Positions 27,524-38,315 are shown, numbered from the stretch's first letter. The stretch is 64,000 nucleotides of DNA from Gammaproteobacteria bacterium (GCA_016191205.1 JACPPB010000026.1:79287-143286), one strand, 5' to 3'. Notes: generated by a model from the letters alone, not told the origin. A program made the numbers and translations.

Positions 27524-27636
27524 CGCGCCTTCCTCCGTAGTGTTGTGTCGGTGAGTCGTGCTTTATCTGTGAAGTTATACAGCGTCCGCAAAATGCGAGC
27601 GCCCGGATTGTAGCACTTCATTTCCGACCCACACCC

Positions 27637-27675
27637 GGCCGCGCTGTTCCTGGCCGCGCTGTTCCTGGCTGCGAT
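27637..27675. repeat. Short tandem repeat, 15-base unit x ~2.4
   Basis: The unit GGCCGCGCTGTTCCT occurs at 27637-27651 and 27652-27666, with a partial third unit. It lies in the gap between the divergent MaoC and nitroreductase genes. It is noncoding and of no known role. Confidence 0.7.
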
Positions 27676-27725
27676 TGTGCCCGACACTGCCCCGGGTACA
27701 ATCCGGCCATCAACGAGGAGTTGCC

Positions 27726-28424
27726 ATGAACCAGCCCATGACCCCGCTGCACCCCCGTATCAGCGATTTCGAACAGGTCGTCCGCGCGCGCCGCTCGGTG
27801 CGCGGGTTTCTGCCGGACCCGGTGCCCGAGAACATCCTGCGCCATGTCTTCGAGCTGGCCCAGCAGGCGCCCTCCAACTGCAATGTGCAGCCCTGGCAGG
27901 TGGTGGTCGCGTCCGGGGAATCCTGCCGCGCCATCAGCCGCAAGCTCGTCGCGGCCGCGACCTCCGGCCGGCCGGTAACCAGCGACTACCAGCGCGTCGA
28001 GGAATTTCCGGGCGTCATGCGCCGGCGCCAGATCGATACCGCGGTGTGTCTCTACGGACACATGGGCATCGCCCGCGACGACCGCGACGGCCGCCGGAAG
28101 GCGATGCTGCGCAACTACGAATTTTTCGACGCCCCCCATATCGCGTTCATCGGCATGGACCGGATGTTTCACGAGACGGTGGCGCTCGACGTGGGCATGT
28201 ACGCCCAGACGCTGATGCTCGCCATGACGGCCTACGGCATCGGCTCCTGCGCCCAGGCGGCCGTGAGCCGCTTCCCGGAAGTCGCGCGGGAACATTTCGG
28301 GCTGCCGGACAATATCGGCATTCTGATGGGGCTGTCGTTCGGCTACGAGGACCCCGCGGTGCCGGCCAACCGCACCCGGGTGCCGCGCGCGGCGCTCGCG
28401 GAGCAGGTGCGCTTCGTGGAGTAA
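27726..28424 (+). CDS. Nitroreductase-family FMN oxidoreductase
   Basis: A 232-residue flavin reductase-like protein. It has the N-terminal FMN motif RARRSVRGFLPDPV and a QQAPSNCNVQPW block. The C-terminal GIGSCAQAAV and PDNIGILMGLSFGYED complete the fold. A GAGGAG site at 27715-27720 sets the ATG at 27726. Such enzymes reduce nitro groups, quinones or enones; the substrate is not deducible. It converges on nadA with a 23-base gap. Confidence 0.88.
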   Translation: MNQPMTPLHPRISDFEQVVRARRSVRGFLPDPVPENILRHVFELAQQAPSNCNVQPWQVVVASGESCRAISRKLVAAATSGRPVTSDYQRVEEFPGVMRRRQIDTAVCLYGHMGIARDDRDGRRKAMLRNYEFFDAPHIAFIGMDRMFHETVALDVGMYAQTLMLAMTAYGIGSCAQAAVSRFPEVAREHFGLPDNIGILMGLSFGYEDPAVPANRTRVPRAALAEQVRFVE

Positions 28425-28447
28425 GCGCGGACCCTCGTGCGTCGGGG

Positions 28448-29524
28448 TCAGTCCCCGGCGATCTGGCGCTCGCGAAAATCCAGCATGCGCTGCAAGGGCA
28501 CCATGGCGCGGCGACCCAGTTCCGCGTCGACAAGAATTTCGTTGTCGCCACGTTCCAGCGAATCGGCCAGATTGCGCAGGTGGTTCATCGCCATCCAGGG
28601 GCAGTGGCCGCAACTGCGGCAGGTGGCGCCCTGCCCCGCCGTGGGCGCGATGATCAATTCCTTGTCGGGCGCGGCCTGCTGCATCTTGTAGAAAATGCCC
28701 TGGTCGGTGGCGACGATGCAGCGCCGGTTGGGCAGGTTTCTGGCCGCCGCGATCAACTGCGAGGTGGAGCCAACCGCATCGGCGATGGCGATCACCGCCG
28801 CGGGCGACTCCGGGTGCACCAGGATGGCGGCATCCGGATACACCTGTTTCAGATCCAGCAGGCCGCGCAGCTTGAACTCTTCATGCACCACGCAACTGCC
28901 GTCCCAGAGCAGCATGTCGGCGCCCGTCTGCTGCTGAACGTAGTGGCCCAGATGTTTGTCCGGCGCCCACAAAATCTTGTGCCCTTCGCTGTCTAGGTAA
29001 TCGACCACGTCGAGGGCGATGCTGGAAGTCACCACCCAGTCGGCGCGCGCCTTCACCGCCGCCGAGGTATTGGCGTAGACCACCACGGTGCGGTCGGGAT
29101 GCTGATCGCAAAAGGCAGAAAATGCTTCCGCCGGGCAGCCGATGTCCAGGGAACAGGTCGCCTCCAGGGTCGGCATCAGCACGGTCTTTTCGGGGGTCAG
29201 AATCTTGGCGGTTTCCCCCATGAAGCGGACGCCTGCCACCACCAGGGTCGAGGCCGGATGCCGTTTGCCGAAGCGCGCCATTTCGAGGGAATCGGAGACG
29301 ATGCCGCCTGTCTCCTCGGCGAGCGCCTGGATCGCCGGGTCGGTGTAGTAATGGGCGACGATGACCGCGTCTTTGGCCACCAGCAGCCGTTTGATACGGG
29401 CGATATCGGCGGCGCGCGCGGCCGGCGACTCGTGCTCCGGCACCTGCATCCGGTCGAGATGCTGGATCACGATTTCCCGAAACCGGGCGCCGTCGGCGAC
29501 CGCCAGACGTGAAGAGTCAGCCAT
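28448..29524 (-). CDS. nadA: Quinolinate synthase NadA
   Basis: Condenses iminoaspartate with dihydroxyacetone phosphate to quinolinate in NAD synthesis. It is a 4Fe-4S enzyme of 358 residues. Cluster cysteines are expected at C124 ([13 protein letters not shown]), in DGSCVVHE, and in CRSCGHC near the C terminus. The start MADSSRLAV at 29524 was chosen because the longer upstream frame reads as noncoding. nadB and nadC are not adjacent. Confidence 0.95.
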   Translation of the reverse strand: MADSSRLAVADGARFREIVIQHLDRMQVPEHESPAARAADIARIKRLLVAKDAVIVAHYYTDPAIQALAEETGGIVSDSLEMARFGKRHPASTLVVAGVRFMGETAKILTPEKTVLMPTLEATCSLDIGCPAEAFSAFCDQHPDRTVVVYANTSAAVKARADWVVTSSIALDVVDYLDSEGHKILWAPDKHLGHYVQQQTGADMLLWDGSCVVHEEFKLRGLLDLKQVYPDAAILVHPESPAAVIAIADAVGSTSQLIAAARNLPNRRCIVATDQGIFYKMQQAAPDKELIIAPTAGQGATCRSCGHCPWMAMNHLRNLADSLERGDNEILVDAELGRRAMVPLQRMLDFRERQIAGD

Positions 29525-29699
29525 GGGAAAGCCGGACTGGAGGGTGTCGGCGGATTCTAGCACAGGGGCTCGGGCCGCCACCCGGGGACGCGTGACCCGG
29601 CGCGCGCGGTGCGCGGCGACAGACCGAGTGTCAGAGTGCCCGCCCGGGCGGTCGGGAGCGCCGCCGGCGCAGTGTGCGCTGATCATGGGAGGGGAAAGT

Positions 29700-29775
29700 T
29701 GGTGGGCCGTGCTGGATTCGAACCAGCGACCAATTGGTTAAAAGCCAACTGCTCTACCAACTGAGCTAACGGCCC
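29700..29775 (-). tRNA. tRNA-Lys (anticodon UUU)
   Basis: On the minus strand a full cloverleaf can be folded. The acceptor stem is GGGCCGT/ACGGCCC, the D-arm is AGCTCAGTTGGTAGAGC, and the anticodon loop CTTTTAA carries TTT. The T-loop is GGTTCGAATCC, with discriminator A and an encoded CCA. It lies downstream of queC in the common gammaproteobacterial tol-pal-que-tRNA-Lys order. It stands alone here. Confidence 0.98.
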
Positions 29776-29932
29776 GAAAAAGAGGCGCTATCTTACTGCC
29801 AGTACCCCAAAGGTCAAGCCGCCACACGCAAAATCAGCGCGGATAACCGGCAAAATCGCAAATACCGACGGTGGCTCGGGCAGGAACATCGCATGCTCGT
29901 CATTCCGCGCGCGAATCAGAGCGCCTGCGGCA

Positions 29933-30619
29933 TCAGCCCTGATACGCGGTTGGATCGGCAATGCCCGCCGCCACGAACCCCGCCGCGCGCAACCGGCAAC
30001 TGTCGCAGCGCCCGCAGGCCCGACCGGCGGCGTCCGCAAGGTAACAGGATACCGTCATCGCGTAATCGACGCCGAGTTCGATGCCGCGCGCGATGATTTC
30101 GGCTTTGCTCAGGTTGATGAGCGGCGTGTGCAGGGAAAATCCGCGCCCCTCTACGCCAGCCCGGGTCGCGAGATTGGCGGTAGCTTCAAAGGCGCGGATG
30201 AATTCCGGCCGGCAATCCGGATAGCCGGAATAATCCACGGCGTTGACGCCGATGAACATGTCGCGCGCGCCCAGCACTTCGGCCCAACCCAGCGCGACGG
30301 CGAGGAAGATGGTGTTGCGGGCCGGCACATAGGTGACCGGAATGCCTGCGCTGTCCCCCGTGGTCGGGACGGGGATGCTGTCGTCGGTGAGCGCGGAGCC
30401 GCCGATCGCGCGCAGATCCAGCACCACCGTCTTGTGTTCCTCTGCTCCGAACACAGCGCTGATCCGGGCCGCGGCGGCAAGCTCGGCACGGTGGCGCTGC
30501 CCGTAGTCGAAACTCAGCGTGTAACAGCGATACCCCGCGGCGCGTGCCATGGCGAGCAAAGTGGTGGAATCGAGTCCGCCGGATACCAGCACCACGGCGG
30601 CAGAAGCAGTTTCAGTCAT
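29933..30619 (-). CDS. queC: 7-cyano-7-deazaguanine synthase QueC
   Basis: An ATP-dependent enzyme that makes preQ0 from 7-carboxy-7-deazaguanine in queuosine synthesis (228 residues). The PP-loop [10 protein letters not shown] is at residues 14-23. Zinc cysteines lie in [18 protein letters not shown] near the C terminus. Its ATG abuts the queE TGA directly, so the two are coupled. Confidence 0.97.
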   Translation of the reverse strand: MTETASAAVVLVSGGLDSTTLLAMARAAGYRCYTLSFDYGQRHRAELAAAARISAVFGAEEHKTVVLDLRAIGGSALTDDSIPVPTTGDSAGIPVTYVPARNTIFLAVALGWAEVLGARDMFIGVNAVDYSGYPDCRPEFIRAFEATANLATRAGVEGRGFSLHTPLINLSKAEIIARGIELGVDYAMTVSCYLADAAGRACGRCDSCRLRAAGFVAAGIADPTAYQG

Positions 30620-31270
30620 TCAGTGACCCGGCACATCGCCCCAGAGGTACTTGTGCAACTGTAATTGCAAACGCACCGCGAGACGATCGGCGAGCACCCA
30701 GTCCGCCAGCGCGCGTGCTTCGAGCTGACCCTGGCTCGGGGAAAACAACAGCTCCGCGCCAATGGCGGCCAGTTTGTATTCATCGATCTTCAGCCGCGCC
30801 CATTCATAATCGGTACGGTTGCAGATGACGAATTTGACCTCGTCCTTGGCGCTCAGGCACGCGATATTGGACCAGAGATTGCGGGCGACTTCGCCGGAAC
30901 CGGGCGTTTTCAGATCCAGAATAATATGCACGCGCGGATCGACTTCCGCGACGGGCAGCGCCCCGCTGGTCTCCAGGGACACCCGGTAGCCACGGTCGCA
31001 AAGAGCTTGCAGCAGCGGCAGACACTCCGGCTGGGCCAGCGGTTCGCCCCCGGTCACCGTGACGTAGCGCGGATGGAAAGCGCCCACCTCTGCCAACACG
31101 TCGGTCAGCACCTTGCGTTCGCCGCCATGAAAGGCATATTGCGTATCGCAGTAGTGGCAACGCAGCGGACAGCCGGTAAGGCGCACAAACACGGTCGGCA
31201 ATCCAGCGGTGGTGGTTTCACCCTGGAGCGAATAGAAAATTTCGGTGATGCGCAACTGGGGTTCAGTCAT
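30620..31270 (-). CDS. queE: 7-carboxy-7-deazaguanine synthase QueE (radical SAM)
   Basis: Radical SAM enzyme of the queuosine pathway (216 residues). The cluster motif is C34-x3-C38-x2-C41 (TGCPLRCHYCDT), the canonical spacing. A TVTGGEPLAQ motif follows. The start MTEPQLRITEIFYSLQGE at 31270 matches the family N terminus; an upstream extension has no support. It follows cpoB by 70 bases and joins queC end to end. Confidence 0.96.
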   Translation of the reverse strand: MTEPQLRITEIFYSLQGETTTAGLPTVFVRLTGCPLRCHYCDTQYAFHGGERKVLTDVLAEVGAFHPRYVTVTGGEPLAQPECLPLLQALCDRGYRVSLETSGALPVAEVDPRVHIILDLKTPGSGEVARNLWSNIACLSAKDEVKFVICNRTDYEWARLKIDEYKLAAIGAELLFSPSQGQLEARALADWVLADRLAVRLQLQLHKYLWGDVPGH

Positions 31271-31340
31271 GGCTCGGAAACAAGACCGCGATGCGTCGAG
31301 GTGCGGGGGAATGAATGCAGGAAAATCTGCGCAGAATGCG

Positions 31341-32189
31341 TCAGAAATGGGTATCCAGATAGCGTTGTGCCAGCGCGGCAACGCTGCCGCCCGCGAGAAT
31401 TGCTTTCTCCAGGTGAGCGCGCGCTTTCGCCTTGTCGTTTAGCTGCGTGTAAAGCGTACCCAGCTTGTAGTGTGCATCGGCCGCCTTCGGGTGCGCGGGG
31501 TAGCTGTCCACTACCCGGTTGAACTGGGCAAGCGCCCCTTGCGTGTCATTCTTGACCAGACCGATCTCGCCCATCCAGTAGAGCGCATTGGGGACATAGC
31601 TGCTACCCGGATAGGTGGTGACGAAAGTCTGAAAATCCGCCTGGGCATCGTCCATTTTGCCTTGTTTCAACTGCTCGTAGGCGGCCTCATAGGCCGCCTG
31701 CTCACCCTGTCTCGTTGCCGGCGCCGCCACGGGAGCCGCCGCTGCGCCGGCAGGTGCCGCCACAGGCGCGGGGCTGCCCCCGAGCGGAGCGGCCGGAGCC
31801 AGCATCCTGTCCGCCGGAACCGGCGGCGTCGATGGCGCAGTCGCCCGATCCGTCGCGGCCGCACCGCCCGTTATAACGGCAGACAGGCGACCATCGAGAT
31901 CAAGGTAGTTGTCTTTTTGCTGCTGTTGCAGCAACTGGATCTGATGGCTCTGCTCTTCAAGCTGCCCGTGGAGATTGCGAATCTCCTCTTGCAGCGCCTG
32001 TACCTGAGCGAACAAATCCGAGACGCCCGCCGCGCCCGCCGTCGCAGCACCCGAAGGCGCTGCCGCGGCCGCCCGGCCACTGAGCTCCACCACCGGGACT
32101 GGCGCCGCGATGGCCGGCAGCGCAAGCGCAGCCAACAAGGCTGCACCCGCCCACTGGCGTCCTGATCGCGCTGGCCGGAGCATTTTCAT
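31341..32189 (-). CDS. cpoB: Cell division coordinator CpoB (YbgF)
   Basis: A periplasmic protein of 282 residues that links Tol-Pal to peptidoglycan synthesis. It has a signal peptide (residues ~10-30) and a trimerising coiled coil rich in Gln (about 55-105). A long Ala/Pro linker of about 55 residues comes next. Three TPR-like repeats at the C terminus match the family (FVTTYPGSSYVPNALYWMGE, VVDSYPAHPKAADAHYKLG). It directly follows pal, as in other Gammaproteobacteria. The linker is longer than in E. coli. Confidence 0.94.
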   Translation of the reverse strand: MKMLRPARSGRQWAGAALLAALALPAIAAPVPVVELSGRAAAAAPSGAATAGAAGVSDLFAQVQALQEEIRNLHGQLEEQSHQIQLLQQQQKDNYLDLDGRLSAVITGGAAATDRATAPSTPPVPADRMLAPAAPLGGSPAPVAAPAGAAAAPVAAPATRQGEQAAYEAAYEQLKQGKMDDAQADFQTFVTTYPGSSYVPNALYWMGEIGLVKNDTQGALAQFNRVVDSYPAHPKAADAHYKLGTLYTQLNDKAKARAHLEKAILAGGSVAALAQRYLDTHF

Positions 32190-32195
32190 GAGCGT

Positions 32196-32708
32196 TTACT
32201 TCAGCTCGACACGGCGATTCAGCGCCCATGAAGACTCGTCGCTGCCAGTGGACGCCGGTCTTTCTTCGCCATAGCTGACAACTTCGATCAAGCTGGTATC
32301 GACGCCATTGAGCACCAGAAAATCCCGCACCGCATTGCCACGTCGCTCGCCCAGCGCCATGTTGTACTCGCGCGTGCCGCGCTCGTCGGTGTGGCCTTCA
32401 AGCCGGATGTGCTTGGGGTTGCTGCGCAGATTGGCGGCATGCCCTTGCAGGGCGGAACGCGATTCCGGTCGCAACGTGGCTTTGTCGAAATCAAAATAAA
32501 ACACCGTTTCCAGACCGCCGGCGTCATAAGCATCGGCGCCACCGATCGAACCGTCGCCGACGGTGCCGGTCGCTACGCCAGTGCCGGAACCACTGCCACC
32601 TAGGCCACTGCCAGCCGCGTCGCTTTCGGGAGTAGTACTGGAGCACGCGGCCAGAAACATCGCCACGAAACCGGCGAAAAACAAATTGGTGAGGGATTTC
32701 ATAGTCAT
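32196..32708 (-). CDS. pal: Peptidoglycan-associated lipoprotein Pal
   Basis: An outer-membrane lipoprotein (170 residues) with lipobox FLAAC and lipidated C22. A Gly/Ser-rich linker is followed by the OmpA-like domain, where the diaminopimelate-binding block [19 protein letters not shown] is complete. The start at 32708 (MTMKSLTN) is 11 bases after a GGAG site; MKSLTN at 32702 is the alternative. The AT-rich 32709-32797 gap before it may hold a separate promoter. Confidence 0.97.
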   Translation of the reverse strand: MTMKSLTNLFFAGFVAMFLAACSSTTPESDAAGSGLGGSGSGTGVATGTVGDGSIGGADAYDAGGLETVFYFDFDKATLRPESRSALQGHAANLRSNPKHIRLEGHTDERGTREYNMALGERRGNAVRDFLVLNGVDTSLIEVVSYGEERPASTGSDESSWALNRRVELK

Positions 32709-32797
32709 GAGAAAAAAAGCTCCGTGATATTGAGGGGCATAAAAGCCGAGCATAATTTAGCTCGTTTAACCCTAAAACGCTAACAATTTTCCCGTGG

Positions 32798-34135
32798 TCA
32801 CTTCAGAAATGGCGACCAGGCCGGCTCCCGGACATCGCCCGACTGCGCCGGTAGTACGAAACGTGCCCGCGCATCGACCGACACCACCGCCAACACCGTG
32901 CGCCGCCCCTGCCGGGAGGTGTACATGACCATGGCGCCGTTCGGTGCGACCGTGGGGGATTCATCCAGCGCGGACTGGGTTAACAGCCGAAAATCGTTCG
33001 TCACCAGATCCTGGCTGGCAATGACGAATCCGCCGCCCTCGCCACGATGCACCATCACCAGCGTGCGGCCATCGGCGGCCAGCTGAGGCCGGGCGTTGTA
33101 GCTGCCGTTGAACGTCACGCGCGCAAGCTGGTTGCTCCCCAGGGTCAGCTTGTAAATCTGCGGGGAGCCGCCACGGTCCGAGGTAAACAACAGGGCTTTG
33201 CCATCCGGCGTCCAGGTAGGTTCGGTATCGATCGCGAAATGGTTGGTGAGCCGGGTAAAGACTTTGCTCGCGAACGAATACAAATAGATCTCGGGGTTGC
33301 CGTCCTTGGAAAGCACCATGGCCAGACTGCTGCCATCGGGTGACCAGGCGGGGGCCCCGTTCAGACCGTGGAAATTGGTCACCTGTTCACGCTGGGCATC
33401 CGACAGCCGCTGGCGAAAGACCGCCGGGCGCCGGGTTTCGAAGGAGACGTAGACCAGCTCGCGTCCGTCCGGGGACCAACGCGGCGACAGGATCGGCTCC
33501 TTCGATTTCAGCATCAACCGTTCGCGCGCCCCATCGGCATCGGAAACCAGCAGACGATACGCCAGTACACCGCCCTCCGGAGTGGCCGTGACGTAGGCGA
33601 TGCGCGTGGAAAAAGCGCCGCGAATCCCCGTAATCGCCTCGAACACCGTGTCGCTGATGTAATGGGCGATATCGCGCAGCTCGCTGTCGCTGCCCTCGAC
33701 CAGCTTGGTAAACATCTGCCGTTGGCCAGCCACCTGCGCCAGACCGAAAGTCACCTTGATACGCCCTGCGGCGGGGCGCTGCACGTCCGCCACCACCACA
33801 TACTCGATTCCCGCGACGCTCCAGTCGTGGTACTGGATCTCCGCCATGCTGCGGGGAAACGACAGCATGTTTTCCCGCGCCATGGTGCGGAACAACCCGC
33901 TGCGATCCAGATCGGCGGAAACAATCGCACTGATATCACCCGGCAGTTGTCCACCGGCGAGCGTCATCGGCACCACCGCGATACGGGTGGGGTTATCCGC
34001 GCCGTGGGTAATCTCGATCGACAGCTCGGCGCGCGCGGACAGCGACGCGCACAGCAGCGCGAACACCGCACCAAACGACAAGATCCGGCGATAACGTCGG
34101 ATATTCAATGCGTAAATGCTCGGATTTGTTTCCAT
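32798..34135 (-). CDS. tolB: Tol-Pal system protein TolB
   Basis: A periplasmic beta-propeller protein (445 residues) that binds Pal and TolA. It has a signal peptide at about residues 17-36 and an N-terminal alpha/beta domain. Repeated propeller blades carry W-S-P-D-G motifs ([30 protein letters not shown]). Its start overlaps the tolA stop by one base. Confidence 0.97.
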   Translation of the reverse strand: METNPSIYALNIRRYRRILSFGAVFALLCASLSARAELSIEITHGADNPTRIAVVPMTLAGGQLPGDISAIVSADLDRSGLFRTMARENMLSFPRSMAEIQYHDWSVAGIEYVVVADVQRPAAGRIKVTFGLAQVAGQRQMFTKLVEGSDSELRDIAHYISDTVFEAITGIRGAFSTRIAYVTATPEGGVLAYRLLVSDADGARERLMLKSKEPILSPRWSPDGRELVYVSFETRRPAVFRQRLSDAQREQVTNFHGLNGAPAWSPDGSSLAMVLSKDGNPEIYLYSFASKVFTRLTNHFAIDTEPTWTPDGKALLFTSDRGGSPQIYKLTLGSNQLARVTFNGSYNARPQLAADGRTLVMVHRGEGGGFVIASQDLVTNDFRLLTQSALDESPTVAPNGAMVMYTSRQGRRTVLAVVSVDARARFVLPAQSGDVREPAWSPFLK

Positions 34136-35058
34136 TAGAGCCTCAAGTCCTCGGGTCTGAACACCAGGGTAAATTTGCGGAAATATTGCTCAAACAGCAA
34201 TGGATCCTTGCGGGCCAATTCCTGCAAGCGATCGAAACGCCCGGCCCGCTCAACCGCACTGACAGCGGACTGGTCAAACGCCGGATCGCCACTGGATCGG
34301 GTCACCACAACGCCCATCACCTGGCCGGTCGGGACGATCCGTATCTGCAGCTCCACCTGCATGTCGCGACGCGCGCTCGGCGGCCTGCTCCAGTTCCCCG
34401 CGATGCGGTCGCGCACATAGTCGCCATATGTCGAGACCGACTGCTGGGCCGCGGCCTGCGCCTGTTCGGCGGCCTGCTGCGCGGCCTGCTGTTGCTCTCG
34501 CTGGGCGCGCGCTTCCTGCTCGGCTTTTTCACGCGCGGCTTTTTCTTTCGCGAGTTTTTCTTTCGCCGCTTTCTCCTGTTCCTTTGCCGCTTTCTCTTTA
34601 GCGGTTTTTTCTGCCGCCGCCTTCTCCTGCGCGGCCTTCTGCAGAGCCATCTTCTCTTTGACAGCGGTTTCCTGCGCCAACTTCTGTTGGGCAGCCTTTT
34701 CCGGCGCTACCTGTTCCGCCTGTTTGGCTGCGGTATCGTCCGCTGCGGGTTTCGGCTTCGGTGGCTCGGGCTTCGGTGGCTCGGGCTTGGGAGGCTCGGG
34801 TTTGAGAGGCTCGGGTTTGGGAGGCTCCGGCGCAGGGGGGGTCGGCTTGGGTGGCTCCGATTTTGCCGGAGCGGATTTTGCCGGCTGCGGCGCGGGGCGC
34901 TCCACCTGCAACAACGTGGCTTCGATATAGCTCGGCTGCGCCAGTTCGCGCCGATGGAACTCGGGATGCCAGCCGCTGATCAGCAGATAGAGCAGCCCTC
35001 CGTGCAGCAAGGCGCTGCACAGTACCGCGGTCCGATACCCGGATCCCCGTCGCGCCAT
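34135..35058 (-). CDS. tolA: Tol-Pal system protein TolA
   Basis: An inner-membrane-anchored bridging protein (307 residues). It has one N-terminal transmembrane helix (~11-28). A Pro-Lys/Pro-Glu repeat region (about residues 58-100, KPEPPKPEP units) follows. A long Ala/Lys/Glu/Gln helix runs from about 105 to 210. The C-terminal globular domain contains [41 protein letters not shown] sequence. It is smaller than E. coli TolA. The PKPEP tract is internally repetitive at DNA level (34755-34850). Confidence 0.94.
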   Translation of the reverse strand: MARRGSGYRTAVLCSALLHGGLLYLLISGWHPEFHRRELAQPSYIEATLLQVERPAPQPAKSAPAKSEPPKPTPPAPEPPKPEPLKPEPPKPEPPKPEPPKPKPAADDTAAKQAEQVAPEKAAQQKLAQETAVKEKMALQKAAQEKAAAEKTAKEKAAKEQEKAAKEKLAKEKAAREKAEQEARAQREQQQAAQQAAEQAQAAAQQSVSTYGDYVRDRIAGNWSRPPSARRDMQVELQIRIVPTGQVMGVVVTRSSGDPAFDQSAVSAVERAGRFDRLQELARKDPLLFEQYFRKFTLVFRPEDLRL

Positions 35059-35487
35059 TCACCGTCGCCCCGACGGCGGATCGGTGACCAGTCCCACGCC
35101 TTTCACACCGGCCGCTTGCAGCCTGGCCATAAGGCCTACCACGGTGCCGTAATCTATCGTGCGATCAGCCCGCACGAGCACCGGCGTATCCGGTTTTTCG
35201 TTCAATACCTTGCGGATTTTCTCGACAATGACATCCACCACTTCCGGCTGGCTCTTGCCGTTGCCGAGATTCAGGTGGTACACGCCGTCCTTGTCGATCC
35301 CGACCTCGATGGGCTCCTTGTCCTCCACCGGCTGCGCGGCCGCCTTGGGCAGATCCACCTTCACGCCCGTGGTGAGCAGCGGCGCCGTGACCATGAAGAC
35401 AATCAGCAGCACCAGCATCACGTCGATGTACGGAACGACGTTGATTTCCGCCACCAGAGCGCGCTTTTGCTTCTTGTTGAAAGCCAT
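35059..35487 (-). CDS. tolR: Tol-Pal system protein TolR
   Basis: An ExbD-type inner-membrane protein (142 residues). A single transmembrane helix carries the proton-path aspartate in NVVPYIDVMLVLLIVFMV (D near residue 23). The periplasmic domain follows. It forms the motor with TolQ. It lies 12 bases after tolQ and its stop abuts the tolA start. Confidence 0.97.
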   Translation of the reverse strand: MAFNKKQKRALVAEINVVPYIDVMLVLLIVFMVTAPLLTTGVKVDLPKAAAQPVEDKEPIEVGIDKDGVYHLNLGNGKSQPEVVDVIVEKIRKVLNEKPDTPVLVRADRTIDYGTVVGLMARLQAAGVKGVGLVTDPPSGRR

Positions 35488-35499
35488 GATCCTGGCCTG

Positions 35500-36192
35500 C
35501 TACTTGCCGGTACTGTAAATGCGGCGGTGGAGGATGCCGGAGAATTCTTCCGCAAAGGTCTGGTATCCGCCGTAAACCTGCTCCACGCGCGTGGCGAATC
35601 GGTTGTAGGCGATAACGGCTGGGATCGCCGCGAACAGACCCATCGCAGTCGCCACCAGCGCCTCGGCAATGCCGGGGGCAACTGCCGCCAGTGTCGCCTG
35701 CTGCATGCCAGCGAGACCCCGGAACGCCTGCATGATGCCCCACACAGTGCCGAACAGCCCGATATAGGGACTCACCGACGCCACACTGGCAAGAAAGGGC
35801 AGATGGGTGTTGAGCTTTTCCTCTTCCCGGGACAGCGCCACCCGCATCGCCCGCTCGACACCGGCGACGATGGAGTCCGGGTCAGCACCACGCTGCTGGT
35901 TGAGGCGGTTGAACTCCCGGAAGCCGGCGCGAAACACCGCCTCCACACCGGGGACGTGCTGATTGTTCTGCAAACGCACATTGCCGTCATTGAACAACTG
36001 GTTGAGGTCGCCACCCGACCAGAACGTACTTTCGAACCGCTTGAGGTCGGCCCCGGCGCCGCGCAGATAAAGGCCGCGCTGCACGATCATCACCCAGGAC
36101 AACATCGAAGCCCCGAACAGAATCAGCAGCACGAATTTGACGGGAAGGGTTGCACCGACGATCAGCACCCAAAAAGAAAGATCATTTGTCAC
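35500..36192 (-). CDS. tolQ: Tol-Pal system protein TolQ
   Basis: An ExbB/MotA-type inner-membrane protein (230 residues) with three transmembrane segments. The family loop LASVASVSPYIGLFGTVWGIM and the helix AEALVATAMGLFAAIPAVIAYNRF are present. A GTG at 36192 is the likely start, with GAGGAG about nine bases upstream. The reading frame extends further, but only VTNDLSFW matches the family start. Confidence 0.96.
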   Translation of the reverse strand: MTNDLSFWVLIVGATLPVKFVLLILFGASMLSWVMIVQRGLYLRGAGADLKRFESTFWSGGDLNQLFNDGNVRLQNNQHVPGVEAVFRAGFREFNRLNQQRGADPDSIVAGVERAMRVALSREEEKLNTHLPFLASVASVSPYIGLFGTVWGIMQAFRGLAGMQQATLAAVAPGIAEALVATAMGLFAAIPAVIAYNRFATRVEQVYGGYQTFAEEFSGILHRRIYSTGK

Positions 36193-36209
36193 CCGTGACT
36201 CCTCAGTAA

Positions 36210-36614
36210 TCAGGCATTGGCAAAAATTCTTGCGAGCATTTCGCTCGGCATTCTCACCGGTTTCATGGTGTGTCGATCCGCGCAGGCTACCTTGACCAGA
36301 CCCGCGCACAATAATTCCTCACCGCGACGCACTGTCTGTTCCACCTCAAACCAGGCGCGACCGTGCGCCACTGCCAACGCCGTAACGATCAGATCGTCAT
36401 AGAGCCTGGCAGGACGGTGGTAGCGCACATTGAGCGAGTGCACCACGAAAATACTGTCATCGCCCCAAAAAGCGGGATTCGCAAACCCGTGGTCGCGCAG
36501 CCATTCGGAACGCGCGCGCTCCATGTATTTCAGGTAATTCACGTAATACACGATGCCCTGGGCATCGGTATCCTCGATATAAACCCGCACCGGTAATTCG
36601 AAAATCGTGCTCAA
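36210..36614 (-). CDS. ybgC: Tol-Pal-associated acyl-CoA thioesterase YbgC
   Basis: A cytoplasmic hot-dog thioesterase (134 residues). The catalytic Asp lies in the family signature [26 protein letters not shown] (D near residue 16). It is the first gene of the tol cluster and overlaps the ruvB stop by 4 bases (ATGA). Confidence 0.95.
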   Translation of the reverse strand: MSTIFELPVRVYIEDTDAQGIVYYVNYLKYMERARSEWLRDHGFANPAFWGDDSIFVVHSLNVRYHRPARLYDDLIVTALAVAHGRAWFEVEQTVRRGEELLCAGLVKVACADRHTMKPVRMPSEMLARIFANA

Positions 36615-37654
36615 GGCTGCAACAGACCCGGCTGTGACCCAAGGTCGCCTGTGACCGGATGTCGCAAACCAAAATGCTCGTAGGCAAGTCGTGTCGCGAT
36701 CCGACCACGGGCGGTGCGCGCCAGATAGCCCTGCTGGATCAAATAGGGTTCGAGCACGTCCTCGATGGTGTCGCGCTCCTCGCTCAAGGCCGCCGCCAGA
36801 CTGTCCACACCCACCGGCCCGCCATCGAATTTCTCGATGATACTGCGCAGCAGACGCCGGTCGAGGTGATCGAACCCGGACTTGTCCACCTTGAGCATAT
36901 CCAGGGCGACGTCGGCGATTCCCGCCAGGATGCGACCGTCGCCCCGCACTTCGGCGTAATCGCGCACCCGCCGCAACAGGCGGTTGGCGATGCGGGGCGT
37001 GCCGCGCGCCCGGCGCGCTACTTCCATGGCGCCGTCCACATCGATCTCGACGCCGAGAATCCCGGCGGCGCGGGTGACGATGGCGCCCAGTTCCTCGACA
37101 CTGTAAAACTCGAGGCGCTGCACGATGCCGAAACGATCCCGCAGCGGCGACGTCAGCAAACCCGCCCGCGTGGTGGCGCCCACCAGGGTAAACGGCGGCA
37201 ATTCAAGCTTGATCGAACGCGCGGCCGGTCCTTCGCCGATCAGGATATCGAGCCGGTAATCCTCCATCGCCGGATAGAGGATCTCCTCCACCACTGGGCT
37301 CAGGCGATGAATCTCGTCGATGAACAGCACGTCGCCCGCTTCCAGATTGGTGAGCAGGGCCGCGAGATCGCCGGCACGCTCCAGCACCGGACCGGAGGTA
37401 GTCTTCAGGCGGGCGCCCATTTCACTGGCGATGATGTGTGCGAGCGTGGTCTTGCCGAGCCCCGGCGGGCCGAATACCAGGGTGTGATCCAGGGGTTCCT
37501 TGCGGCTGCACGCGGCCTCGATGAATACCGCCATCTGCTCCCGCACCGCCGTCTGACCGATGTAGTCTTCGAGCCTCAGGGGGCGCAGCGCGCGGTCGAT
37601 GCGCTGTTCGGGGGCGGCGGCCTGGGGCGCCACGAGACGATCCGTTTCAATCAT
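36611..37654 (-). CDS. ruvB: Holliday junction branch-migration helicase RuvB
   Basis: AAA+ motor (347 residues) that drives branch migration with RuvA. The Walker A motif is [11 protein letters not shown] and Walker B is LFIDEIHRL. Sensor 1 is GATTRAG and the arginine finger region is SPLRDRFG. A winged-helix C-terminal domain ends the protein. It follows ruvA by 43 bases. Confidence 0.98.
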   Translation of the reverse strand: MIETDRLVAPQAAAPEQRIDRALRPLRLEDYIGQTAVREQMAVFIEAACSRKEPLDHTLVFGPPGLGKTTLAHIIASEMGARLKTTSGPVLERAGDLAALLTNLEAGDVLFIDEIHRLSPVVEEILYPAMEDYRLDILIGEGPAARSIKLELPPFTLVGATTRAGLLTSPLRDRFGIVQRLEFYSVEELGAIVTRAAGILGVEIDVDGAMEVARRARGTPRIANRLLRRVRDYAEVRGDGRILAGIADVALDMLKVDKSGFDHLDRRLLRSIIEKFDGGPVGVDSLAAALSEERDTIEDVLEPYLIQQGYLARTARGRIATRLAYEHFGLRHPVTGDLGSQPGLLQP

Positions 37655-37697
37655 CGGGCCAGCCCGGGAAATTGGCGGCTAGCATACCGGTCCCGGA

Positions 37698-38315
37698 CTA
37701 CTTTTTCACTACGCCACGCAAGGCTCTGCGGATCAGCTGTGCGCTGTCGGCCGCCTCCGCCGCCGGGCATTCGGCCAGCGCCGCCGCCACCATCTGCGCC
37801 GCCTCGGCGGGTCTATAGCCGAGCGCCAGCAGCGCGCTTTCGGCCTCGCTGCTGGCATCCTGGCCGCAGGACGCCGCATTCGGCGCACCAGCGCCGGTCG
37901 TCGCCGGACCCCAGGCCGCAATGCGGTCGCGCATTTCCACCAGCAGGCGTTCCGCTGTCTTGCGACCCACGCCGGGCAGCCTGACCAGACGCGCGGTATC
38001 GCCGGCGCGGATCGCATGGATGAATTCCGCGACGGTCATTCCCGACAGCACGGCGAGCGCCAGCCGCGGGCCGACGCCGCTGATACGGATCAACTCCCGG
38101 AACAAGCGCCGCTCGGCGACATCGCTGAATCCGAACAGTTGCTGGGCGTCTTCGCGCACCACGAAGTGGGTGTGCAGGGCGACCGGGCCGCCCACCTCCG
38201 GCAGGGCAAAATAGGTGTTGAGGGATACCAGCACCTCATAACCGACGCCCTGGACATCGACCAGCAACTCCTGAGCCTGCTTTTCCCGCAGTACGCCGCT
38301 AAGCGAACCGATCAT
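37698..38315 (-). CDS. ruvA: Holliday junction-binding protein RuvA
   Basis: A tetrameric junction-binding protein (205 residues). It has an N-terminal OB domain (MIGSLSGVLREKQAQELLVDVQGVGYEV) and paired helix-hairpin-helix motifs (ISGVGPRLALAVLSG and LPGVGRKTAERLLVEMRD). A C-terminal UBA-like domain that contacts RuvB ends the protein. It is located between ruvC and ruvB. Confidence 0.97.
   Translation of the reverse strand: MIGSLSGVLREKQAQELLVDVQGVGYEVLVSLNTYFALPEVGGPVALHTHFVVREDAQQLFGFSDVAERRLFRELIRISGVGPRLALAVLSGMTVAEFIHAIRAGDTARLVRLPGVGRKTAERLLVEMRDRIAAWGPATTGAGAPNAASCGQDASSEAESALLALGYRPAEAAQMVAAALAECPAAEAADSAQLIRRALRGVVKK

Noticed and set aside
32709..32797. AT-rich gap upstream of pal, considered as a riboswitch or promoter
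   Set aside because: No conserved RNA fold could be made and the hexamers are poor. Mentioned only as a possible promoter site under pal.
34755..34850. Dense short DNA repeats, considered as a CRISPR or satellite
   Set aside because: They are the PKPEP repeats encoded in the tolA linker; units are about 15 bases with no spacers.
34108..36198. Long plus-strand open frame opposite tolA-tolR-tolQ
   Set aside because: Low-complexity translation over three conserved genes; a GC-codon-bias shadow.
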